64,000 bases of DNA, from contig NC_016131.3 in assembly GCF_000005505.3 (NCBI RefSeq), positions 57,893,355 to 57,957,354 of the forward strand, in the 5' to 3' direction. The position numbers were made by a program, and so were the translations under genes. Numbering within the stretch: the first letter of the stretch is position 1; each line of letters opens with the position of its first letter. Shown here one piece after another: positions 54,874 through 64,000 of this stretch. Under the pieces are notes generated by a model. That model was not told the origin of the DNA. It did not search any database and saw only the letters and a program-made list of their open reading frames with translations. The DNA is from Brachypodium distachyon (lineage: Eukaryota; Streptophyta; Magnoliopsida; Poales; Poaceae).

Positions 54874-56153
54874 CTAAAATTTAGAGCAAGTCAAAGCACT
54901 AATATTCAAACAAGCATGTAAATAACTATTTGGCAAATAATCAACACCTATATTGGAGGTCCTATCAAAATGATTAAGCATGTGCAAAAATTTCTTTTCT
55001 CCCAAGAGAGGAAAATTATCACAAGTAATGGAAATCTCATGCACCAAAATGTTATTGTTCACATCATGTTGTCCAATTAAATGAATTGTGTATCCATGAA
55101 CAGCAAAAGATTTCGAAATTGTTAACTCACACAGTTTATCCATTGCATGCGACAAATACATGGGACTATCAAGTGCAATATAACACAAAGAATTAATAGG
55201 TGGATCGTTCTCAATCACTCCATGTGTAATTAAGTCGACACAACCTAAACCAAATTTATCTACATCACATGTTTCTCCCAAAACATTAGTTATTTCCTCA
55301 CATGATTCATTCTCATCAATATCAAAATTAATATGTGCACTCAAATCATTAGAAGAATTAATTTCAGCAGTAGGTGCACTCAAATCAGCATGTAAATCAA
55401 CAATTTCACATGGTGCAGAAAATTCAACGGGTATCTCATTTATTTCATCACATGTCATATTTTGTTCAGCAACACAATCATCTTTATCATTACCTTGTAG
55501 GCTCAACACGTTTCTTGTACACCTTCTCTCCAATTTCCTCTCCGCTTCACGAGCAAGATTAAGCAAACACAATAGAGAGTCGTATTTTCCGTATTCAATT
55601 ATGTAAGAAATATCAAAGTTAAGCTCACAATAAAACCTATCCATTTTTCTTGTTTGGTTTCATCTAAACCAGATCGCAAGGTTAAAATTTGGAACTCATG
55701 GTAGTAATCATCAACAGTTTTATCATCTTGTGTCAAACGTCGTAATTTGGAACACAACTCATAAGCATAACTTGGAGGAACATATTTTTCTCTCATGATT
55801 TTCTTCATATCAATCCAAGTGTGAGGTATTTTGTTTTCTCTAACTATCTCACACCACCATGATAATGCATCAAAACGAAATTTACTACTAGCAATTTGGA
55901 CCTTACGACTATCTAGTACATGGAAGCATGTGAATTGTTCAGTTAAAACTAGCTCCCAATCTATATACGTTTCAGCATCATTTTCCCCCTCAAAGAAAGG
56001 TACACACAATTTAATTGTATTACAAGGATTGTTTTGTACCGTTGCCGTGGCATTATCAACAAGAGACGTGGAGGATGGCCGTGGTGAAAAGCACTCATCG
56101 CGGTCATGGGATAGCATCGGTCTAGTTGCCATGCTTCGTGTAAGTCCTGTCAT
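54874..56153 (-). pseudogene. Gag of the gag-only element, one frameshift
   Basis: ATG 56153 opens a 184-codon frame with CVPFFEGENDAETYIDWELV, LSWWCEIVRENKIPHTWIDM, MREKYVPPSYAYEL and RLTQDDKTVDDYYHEF, the Ty3/gypsy Gag core. A frame change near 55640 continues into FYCELNFDISYI and NLAREAERKLERR, then a long acidic, Asn/Ser-rich part without known motifs, with CYIALDSPMYLSHAMDKLCE and a TAG at 54874. The second part has no zinc knuckle. The similar dependence on other elements' enzymes is inferred from the absence of pol. Confidence 0.7.
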
Positions 56154-57702
56154 GGTTAGTAGAAAACAAGAAACAAATCACAGTAATATGTTCCTATCAA
56201 CTACTAGGATGTGGCTACAAGTCGCTCAACTCTCAAGCTAAAAATCAAGTTCTTACAAGTTCTTACCATGCAAAGCAGGAAGGTGATGGCCAGCGGCGTG
56301 ACCAAGCCCTCCGAATATTAGATGTATCGATGCCTCGGTAACAAACCAACCTAGGTGTAGAATCTGTGGAGCTTGGAGGCTTTTGTGAGTAGCAAGGAAT
56401 AGCAAATAATCAAATCAGCAATGCAAAATTGAAAATATGCTCAATAATGCTAGTCCTAACTGCTGGAGTCGATAAGAACGAATTACAGAAATAATCTAAG
56501 CCTAGATACTGAAGAAGGTAGGATAAAAAGATGGCACAACAAGTAAATCCCTAGGATTTTTTTTTCTTTTTTTCTTCTTTTTGTGGCCTTCTCTTTGGCT
56601 TCTTATTCTTTTCTTCTTTTTTCTTTTTTAACCCCAGAAACTCACGCAAAAGAAGGACCGGAAAACTGTACGTCGGTCTGTCGAAGAACAGCACAGGCTG
56701 CAGTAAGAAAAATTCAGAAAAATATGAAAAAATATAGGTTAGAAGGGTATCGACACAAGCTTTCCAGCAAGGGCAAGATCACTCAAAACGGATGTTGGAC
56801 GGTGGAGAAAACTGAGAAACACCGGGCTGCAGCAACGCCGGAAAACGGATACAGAAACTTGGAAGCTCCAAAAGTCCACCTTACAAACCGAATTTGAGGG
56901 TCAAAGTGCAGGGCAAGGCGCTGGATATTTTCTGATGCGCCTCGTCGTGAGCTTTCCAAAAAGTCCAAGAACGTCCAAATCCGAGTTGGTACGCAAAAGA
57001 TATGCCCGTTTTACTAAACACGGGTCAAACCCACCCGAAACTAAAATTCTACTCGGACTCGGGTCCGAAACTGACTCGAACTCGGGTCCGAAACTGACTC
57101 GAACTCTTTCTCTTTTTTTTTCCTTTTTCTTTCTTTCTTTCTTTCTTTTTTTTTCTTTCCTTTCTTTTTTTTTCAACTTTCCAAACAACTTGATCTCTAA
57201 ACAAAATTCGATCTATGATGAAACACTTTCCAAAAGCACTCCTTATTGGACTCGGACTCGAACTCGCGGCTGAAAACTATTACTTGCCGACTCGATGTAG
57301 AACTCGAAGAGGGACTCGGTGTAGGACTCGAAGAGGGACTCGGTGGAAGATATGGTGGCGGCGGGAGATTATGGCGGTGGTGTGGCAAGAAATTTGGCGG
57401 CGGAAGATTGATGAAGGAAACCTGCGTCACACGAAGAACAAGAAAACCAAAAGCAAGTTCGATCTACTAGAAAAAATTCTGAAAAACGATCCAATCTAAT
57501 CCAGCAACTCGACACGATTAATGCAGCAAAGATTCAACAATGCAAATACTAAAGCGAAAATTGCAAGGCTCAGATTGGTTCTAGGACAAGGTAACGAATT
57601 CTAATTTTTATTTGGCTTTTTCTGGACGATAGGTAAAAACAGATCTACACTACGGATAAACTGGAAAAATGTCACCGAGCAACCTTAAGCTCTGATATCA
57701 CG
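56154..57702 (-). other. Leader of the gag-only element
   Basis: Runs from the primer site to Gag. Includes T-rich tracts at 56560-56630 and a long pyrimidine tract at about 57100-57180, plus an aactcgggtccgaaactgactcg direct repeat near 57050-57100. No convincing gene. Confidence 0.5.
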
Positions 57703-58656
57703 TGATATGGGTGGGGTGGCCCGATCTTTCGATGAGATGGATAACTCTCGATTTGGGTAGGAGGTGACGTTGACGATCCGACTACGGCCTAGAAGGCAGC
57801 GTCTTAGCAATCGATACACCAACTTTAGAGGGTTATTGATCACGCGGGGGCACGATCAACCTGACCACGAAGGTCTTTGTTCCTGCAAGCAATCGAAGAA
57901 CAAGCAAGAACAAGATAAATAGCGGATGCAATCTGAAATTGCGAATATACTATATCAAACCAATGTCTCAACGAGACGATAAGTTGGAGTCTTGACGACG
58001 GTAAAACAGGTGGTCTAACCGACAGATTACACGAAAGTAGCAAAGATGGCTAAACTTTATCTAATCAAAACCCAAGGCTCCTTAGGGGGGGCTCATGGGG
58101 TATATAAAGGAGGAGGGAGCGATATTTTCGTCCACCTTGAGTAAGGAGGCCGAAATCCAACTCTATCTCTAGCTTTCCTAACAAACTATAACTCTTTAGG
58201 AAACAGAAAAACAGATCCGTCAGCTTGTTTTATCCGTCACGGTCAGCACGAGTCGAATCTCTTGATGGGGCCAAATCCGTTGGAAAGGTCTTGTAATTAC
58301 CTTTCCAACAAGTACTTGTTTGCTTGATTTGGACTCCGGATGCGGCCTGGGTGATTAAAACAAATTCGGGTCTCCTGCCAGCTCGGATCCGAATCGGATT
58401 CAACTTTAATTCGTGATATCTTTTTCTAGCAAGCTCAGAATCATGTGCCGTTTGATTTGTTGGAAAGTACACTTGAAATCCTTCCCTCTCAGCTGTATGA
58501 ATGCTTGATTCTTGTTGGCCCTCCCGTTCGCCTCCATCATATCTCATCTTGACCTTGGACTTGAAAAGCTCGACAAGATGCCTACGTAATAAAACGAAAC
58601 AAGATAGTAGTAGCTCCGCCTCAAAGGTCGTATCCATGGTTAGCATGTCCATATCA
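57703..58656 (-). repeat. 5' LTR of the gag-only element
   Basis: 954 bases; partner 53590-54544. Confidence 0.88.
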
Positions 58657-60244
58657 CCGGATCTAACCTGGCAGAGTGCCACCTCTGGTGCTCCTCCTCT
58701 GAGTAGCTGACTAGGTGTGCTCCTCCTCCCCTGCTGAGTCGCTGCCTGGTATGCTCCTCCTCGGCTCCTCCTCCCCCCACCCAGTTGCTGATTGGGTCTG
58801 CTCCACTCAGCCAACTTCAGATCACCGTATCCTCGACTCCTCCCACGCCGACTTCTTCTGCCGCCGCCGCCACCTTCAGATCCACCGAATCCTAGACTCC
58901 TCAGCTCCCCCACCTACGTCTCTTGCCGCTGCTGCCGCCCTCTGATATCCACCAAAGCCTCAACTCCTCCCCGACGACGTCTCCTGCCACGGCCGCCACC
59001 CTGATCAGATCCACCGTATCCGCAACTCGTCCCCCGCTGACGTCTAAGGAAAAGTAGAGGTAATAAAATTGCCATAAAGATGAAAGAGTTATTTGATGTG
59101 GTAAACGTGAGCTCCATTTGCCTGAAATGGTAAAACTAGTGAAAAATGCATGACTATATAAATCTACCACATAAATCTCCATCACCTTTGCTAGGTACCT
59201 AAGATGTGGATCCAACGTAACATAAGGCATGGAACAATGAAAGACATAAAAGGTGTAATAAAGAAAGATACTAAACGACATCAAGAAATCCATATTGAGG
59301 AATCAAATCACAAGAGAGAAGTAGAAGAAAGACGGAACATTATATTAGAGTACCTTTATTTTTCTGATGATCATGTACCTCACTTGAAGGAATTCGAGAG
59401 GCCACAAAGAAGACAAGGAATGCATGGTTTCACTAGGACTAGTACGTGGTTGGAGACGGATCTGGCAGTCTACTAAAGGGTTCAAGGAGGAAGGGGATTG
59501 CCGCATGTGTGGGTGGAGGTCGGGAAAACCTAACCCATTGCTTGCCCCAACTACCCTCCTACCTTTTATTCTACTAGGAAACAACAACCACCTTTCCGTA
59601 CTAGAAAGGAAAAAAATACATCCCTAAAAAACAACCACCTTTCCGCACTAGGATAGACTCCCCAAATCGCTAGGCTTGGGTATACATACATACTAACCTA
59701 AAAAAGGCATGGGTACATACAACTAACCAGTTATCTCCTCCAGCAATGTTGCATGTTTTATGATGTACCCACATCATCCAAATTATATCTACCCTTCTTG
59801 TACTTAAGCACCTAGATTTCTAAGCCATCATCTTCGCCTCAGCCCATTGTTTTATGCTCGTATTGTCATCCCTGAATTTGATTTGGCAATTGCCTGAACA
59901 AGGAAGTATGTGCACCCTCGCCAGCATGAAGAATTTTCTTGTCCATTTGATCATGTAGGCATGAGATTGAACTTCAAATATATTAGTTAAAATCATAGAA
60001 ATCTAGCCTTCTCGACAAGGTGTTTGGCTTCCCTTTTATAGACATATAAGGGGGTTGGTATATATGTGACTTAAGAAAACATTGCCTTTCAGTAACTGAA
60101 CGTACCACCGGCGTGTTAGGTGGTAGAACTTTTACGTATAGTCTTTGTTTCAAGTTGACGTTTGGAGCTTGGGCTCCATTGTGCCCAAACTTTTGAAATT
60201 CAAAAATTATTTAGAAGTTTCAATATATTCTCTATAAAAAATTG
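58657..60244. other. Intergenic, no gene recognised
   Basis: 58680-59040 is CT/GC-rich with ctcctcct runs and GC-biased frames. 59075-59150 repeats the atggtaaaactagtgaaaaa block. 59200-59480 holds a plus-strand open frame of 90 codons rich in Lys, Arg and Glu, with no signature. The rest is AT-rich. Confidence 0.35.
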
Positions 60245-60490
60245 ACATGTACATACAAATGTATACCACACATGTGTACGATTCGAATGTATACCCTGCA
60301 TGTGTAAGATTTCATAGGAATGTATACCACACATGTATTTGTAAGATTTCACACGAATGTGTATACCACGCATATGTAGATTTCATACGAATGGATACCA
60401 CACATGTGTAAGATTTTATATGAATGCATGCTACACTTTGTAAGATTTCAAAGGAATGTCTACCACACATGTGTAAGATTTTATACGAAA
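60245..60490. repeat. Minisatellite of about 35-base units
   Basis: About seven units of the type tgtataccacacatgtgtaa followed by gatttcatacgaa, with drift. Related to 50655-50775. Confidence 0.75.
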
Positions 60491-62218
60491 GTACTGCCCT
60501 ATGGGCGCAACATGTCTCAGCGAGGCCCTCCCGCCACTGATTACGTGGGCATTAGCAACGGCGTGGACAATAATATGGAGCTCCCTGTACCGCCCCACGC
60601 AGCGGCGGAGCAGCCCGTCGAACACCGCGTGCCCGTGTGGGTTCTTCATGATCCCATGCACTTAGCAATAGACCCAGCGAGCACGTTCTGGAGCATGGGC
60701 TCGCTGGCGTCGCCATCTTCTCCTCGAGAAACCAGACCACGAGCGCCAAGGTCTCTGGGTACAGAGCCAGCTCCAGCCTCATCGGGCTGCTGAGCAGCTC
60801 CCACCGGATCTTCTCCAGCGGCGAGACATGGGGAATTGGCAACACGCTCAGGACGCTGGCGAAATCAGGCAGGCAGGATCCGTCGATGGAGCAGTAAAGG
60901 TAGGCAAAAGGGTGGTACTCATAGTTGCCAAGAACCCGGTTCGTTCGGGTCAAGGGCCGGGTCGCGGGATGCGGGTCGGCACCTTTGGGGAAAATTGAGG
61001 AGGATACCTTGGGCAATCGAATTGGGGTCGGGGGATGCAGTGACCAGCGATCCCGGCTTCTATGGTTGTACTCGCTGGTGGTACCGGAGCTCATCGTCCA
61101 TTGCAACGGCGGCACCGGTGGGTGAGACATGGCGACAGATGGGTGGAACGGCACGGAGTTGGCGTTCAGCGTGCGCCTATGGGCGGACGCGACGGACGTT
61201 GGGGCTGAACCGCCCATCGTCATGAACATCTCGCTCCCCGGGTAGAGCTGGTGCGGCTGCGTCGGCGGCCCGAACTGTTGCGCCAGGCCGCACCGCAGCA
61301 TGTTGAAGTGGAAGGCGAGGTCCGAGCCAGCAAGTGTGGTGACCTTGGTGCACAAGGACGGAAGCTCAACGAAAGGGAAGAACGTGGGGCCGACGGATGA
61401 TGGGTGAAACTCTAGGGCGGTGGTGCTCAGCGCCCTGGGGCTGTAGGGGGTCCACGAGACGCACCCGCCGTTCGGGATGCCTTCATTCGGCAGGATCTGC
61501 TGCAGCAATGGCGCCGTGGCCGGCATCAGGAGGGAGGGCGGGGCTAGGGACGACTGACTTGGGGAGCTCTCCTTGCTCAGATCCATGGCTTTGAGTTTGA
61601 GTCACAGGACAGGCCAGGTTCCTGACGTCTTCCATACGCTCGTCCACGACGGCGAGCTTTGTTTGGGTGCTGCCGTCCTCGAGGACGCGCTGAAGGAAGA
61701 AGTTGCTGCATGGTGGCAATAGATCTCTATCAGTTCAATACTAGCTAGTAATTGGTAGCTTTGCCATGAGAATGGCATAGCACAACAATGGGAGCAACAA
61801 TTATTAACCTGTTAGTGCCCAGGGCCATATCTCTGGCATGGCTAATGGCGTACTCCTCGAAAGAGTGCAGTTCGCCGTTCTGAGCGTACCTGAAGCATAT
61901 ATACGTCCATGCTCATCCACCCGAACCGCATCATCCACTCGCTGTCAATGTTGATCGAGGCGTACTGGATCAAAACTTCCTGAAAAGAAGTGAAACAAAA
62001 CAATAAACCTGATCAGCACACAGATCAGCCAATCATAGTATATAATGCATACATGATACAATCCCATTGATTGCTAATATTAACTGCGACACTTACCTTG
62101 GAATCCTCGTACTGCATGGTGGTAAAAAGCACTGGCGAAGCAGTTCGCCTCCTTTTTCGCGGTTCATCACGTAACTCCGCCACCGCCGTACGTGATGAGC
62201 GCCTTCAGAGAAGCCACG
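60431..62218 (-). pseudogene. PUF-like gene relic, copy 1
   Basis: Exons on the minus strand: 62097-62218 (CAG acceptor, CCAAG|GTAAG donor, two stops inside), 61809-61980 (EVLIQYASINIDSEWMMRFG, then in another frame NGELHSFEEYAISHARDMAL) and an exon from 61705 (NFFLQRVLEDGSTQTKLAVV). The splice from ACTAACAG to CAACTTC restores a sensible frame. A 344-codon open stretch from 61586 follows in a different frame, with SLCTKVTTLAGSDLAFHFNM and VLSVLPIPHVSPLEKIRWEL, then two more frame breaks near 60720 and 60665, and VHGIMKNPHGHAVFDGLLRR near 60600. The NFFLQRVLEDG and HGHAVFDGLLRRC segments look like Pumilio repeats, a tentative family call. Several lesions indicate a pseudogene. Confidence 0.5.
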
Positions 62219-62402
62219 CTGCAAGACAAATGTACTGATCAATTAGATGCTCGTTTCAATATTGCCATACAAAAATGGAATTCTTCCTTATGGTGGAGGT
62301 GCAAGGAACAGAAGCTACATGGTGGGAAAAATGCAGCACCATCAACCCTAAAATATACCAGGTCACAACCGATTGGCTACTGCCGGTTATCCTTTTCGAT
62401 GA

Positions 62403-62909
62403 TCTGATCGTGAGATCATTCTCTGTTTCCCGCCAGACGAGTTAGAGTGCCTCATCCATGCTTCTCTCGCCTGCAAGCCCTGGTATTGTCTCATCACAGA
62501 ACACACCTTCATCCATCACTACGAGGAATTCCATCGACTGCCTCCGTTGCTAAGATTCCTCCATGGCGAGGTTGATGACTTTATTACCCGCTTCGTCCCC
62601 ACAACGCCGTTCCACCCTCCGAATCCTTGTCTCGGCAACTGTTACCATGGCCGTGCACTCCTCAGTGAAAACAACTCAGTGGATATATTTCTTTGGGATC
62701 CGATGGAAGGCGAGAAGAAGTATGCCCGTGAGCCTGTAGTCGCACAGTGCCACTTCAGGGCGGCGGTGCTTTGCACCCGGCTGCAGCCACCTCGACACTG
62801 CCATGAAGGTGCATTCCTCGTGGCCTTTGTTGGCACCGGCGTTGATAATATAGTGCATACAATAAATTGTCCGAGTAATATAGAGCTCTTTTACAGTACC
62901 CTAGAATAA
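62403..62909 (+). pseudogene. F-box gene fragment
   Basis: Open plus-strand frame from just after TGA 62400 to TAA near 62907, without an initiator methionine. EIILCFPPDELECLIHASLA, CKPWYCLI and EFHRLPPLLRFLHG match the F-box and follow-on of 26816-28159 (EIFLRLPPDDPG, FHRTPPMLGFL). FVPTTPFHPPNP, LLSENNSVDIFLWDPMEG and GAFLVAFVGTG continue the family pattern. The first residues of the F-box and more than half the C-terminal region are missing. Confidence 0.75.
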
Positions 62910-63755
62910 ATATGGATCGTTTATTCCTTCCAATCCAATGGATGAGATTAATATGTACTCCAAGACAGGCATTGAGGAGTACCACCGTTAAACAATATGG
63001 GAGTACCATGATTGAAGGGGTAAACTTGTAATCTAAATAATTCAATCTACTCAAGGCTATTCGTGAGGCATAACTGATTTCTATCCTCTCTAAAAATGAT
63101 TTCTTTAGATCTCTACATGGCAATCAAACCCCTATTTTTGAAGAGACGATCGGTGCAGTGGAGGAGTGGTCGTGACCCTTGTGGAAGGACCGCGCTGGAC
63201 TCACGACGATGGCCGGAACTGCGGGCAGTAGCCATCGGACGAGCTGCGCGGTTGTGCGGCAGCGCAGAGATGAATCGAGTATACTTTACCACATCAACGA
63301 ATCACTCCACCTTCAGATGGAATTGATTCATACGTGCGTTCGTTTGTGATAAGAAAAATCTGCAATCTCATGGATATGACGCCGGTTTCATGTGTTCTTG
63401 GAATTAATTCTACCAAAATTACACTGGTAATTTTTCTTAGGTATAAAAGCTGTCAGATATGAAGTTGTAGGAGAACGGCAGCAATGTTTAATCAATCGAC
63501 GTATCCCTTTTTGAACATAGCTCCTGCTGGCGGTGGCGCGTCTGGGGGATCGGGAGGAGTCGGCAGCCGTAAGCATGAATGAGGATTTATCAAATTATAT
63601 TAGATTGCCGATAAAAAAATAACACATTTAGTTGACAATAGGAAAAGTCTAAATTACCCTGCTAAATGGAAGGCCAGATTTGATTGGTACTAGAACTTTC
63701 TTTGGAGTACTGGGGTACCGTAAAAACACTCGTAATATATGCATAGTATGATCAA
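62910..63755. other. Intergenic, no gene recognised
   Basis: AT-rich except for a short GC-richer part at 63150-63260; only small open frames without signatures. Confidence 0.4.
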
Positions 63756-63790
63756 ATCAAACTAACGCAAGTCCCTCTTCCACACCATGT

Positions 63791-64000
63791 CCCGCCTGAC
63801 GAACGCAAGTTAAAAAAAAGTCCCTCTTCGGCTCCACCCTCTTTGAGGAGATCCTGCTCCACGACCCGCCCGACGAACGCAAGTAAAAAAATTGGCCCTC
63901 TTCGGCTCGACCCTCTTCAAGGAGATCCTGCTCCAAGTCCCGCCCGACGAACGCAAGTCCCTCTTCCACTCCACCCTCGTGTGCAAGGTCTGGCTCCGCA
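63791..64000 (+). pseudogene. F-box fragment with three tandem 75-base units, running off the window
   Basis: Units start at about 63791, 63866 and 63940, each with ccgcccgacgaacgcaag, followed in the first two by an A-run and ccctcttcggctc-accctctt. The last reads LFKEILLQVPPDERKSLFHS then TLVCKVWLR, an F-box start cut by the window edge. The earlier units carry stop codons in the A-run (cgcaagttaa, cgcaagtaa), so only the last unit could belong to a working gene. Confidence 0.6.

Larger units (their letters stand above)
53590..58656 (-). mobile_element. Non-autonomous gag-only gypsy element
   Basis: 5067 bases with LTRs at 53590-54544 and 57703-58656. LTR ends are TGATATGG or TGATGTGG and CCATATCA. 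On the minus strand the 5' LTR is followed by TGATATCAGAGC (57689-57700), a variant Met-tRNA site, and the 3' LTR is preceded by an AAGAAAGGGAGGA polypurine tract (54545-54558). Only Gag-like coding sequence lies between; there is no protease, RT or integrase. I see no exact 5-base target duplication (tgccg versus ccgga). The LTRs differ at roughly 20 positions by eye. Confidence 0.85.

Noticed and set aside
59204..59476. 90-codon plus-strand frame rich in Lys, Arg and Glu
   Set aside because: Low-complexity charged composition in AT-rich DNA, no homologous frame elsewhere in the window and no splice context.

Overview
The window looks like nuclear DNA of a large-genome grass, most likely a pooid/Triticeae-type cereal. 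Reasons: nested LTR retrotransposons with grass-type features, a Stowaway MITE with CTCCCTCCGTTCC ends, a GC-rich TTA-flanked Harbinger-like element, GC-rich first exons, plant splice sites, and low-copy genes of families expanded in grasses. I cannot name the species from sequence alone.

Layout. 0.5-9.2 kb is the most gene-like stretch: a two-exon gene for a small secreted peptide (541-892, minus) and two paralogous minus-strand genes of a grass family with an Rx-N-like coiled-coil start (2385-3764 and 7365-8912). 9.3-10.9 kb holds MITEs. 10943-16817 is an apparently intact Ty1/copia element with LTRs that look identical, a 1422-residue polyprotein and an ACACA target duplication. 16999-22551 is a minus-strand Ty3/gypsy chromovirus with several frame lesions and a CGAGT duplication. 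22.7-24.3 kb has a LINE scrap, a third truncated copy of the Rx-N-like family and a block shared with 4.2-5.0 kb. 24897-26219 is a Harbinger-like element carrying a broken passenger gene. 26816-28159 is an intact-looking two-exon F-box gene. 29633-29995 is a second copy of the small secreted peptide gene, with duplicated flanks.

31.6-48.25 kb is a nest: a decayed Ty3/gypsy element (gag and protease at 33.4-34.3 kb, reverse transcriptase at 47.1-48.25 kb) is split by a 12.8 kb Tat-like element (34328-47104, duplication ACCTA). The Tat-like element is rearranged: a truncated right LTR runs straight into gag, gag is fused to an extra coiled-coil ORF, and a long inverted copy forms a large palindrome centred near 44.29 kb.

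48.4-50.5 kb holds pieces of an unidentified host gene (minus). 50.7-53.0 kb and 60.2-62.9 kb are related blocks, each with a 30-40 bp minisatellite and a decayed PUF-like gene; the second also has an F-box relic, and the first is followed by a roughly 620 bp tandem duplication that contains smaller repeats. 53590-58656 is a gag-only, non-autonomous gypsy element. A further F-box fragment runs off the right edge.

Functionally the host genes are three kinds: secreted peptides, Rx-N-like proteins of unknown role, and F-box substrate adaptors. All three exist in several copies or relics here, so this is a locus of repeated local duplication broken up by transposon insertion. No operons, CRISPR arrays, rRNA or tRNA genes were seen; the only tRNA-related sequences are retrotransposon primer binding sites.
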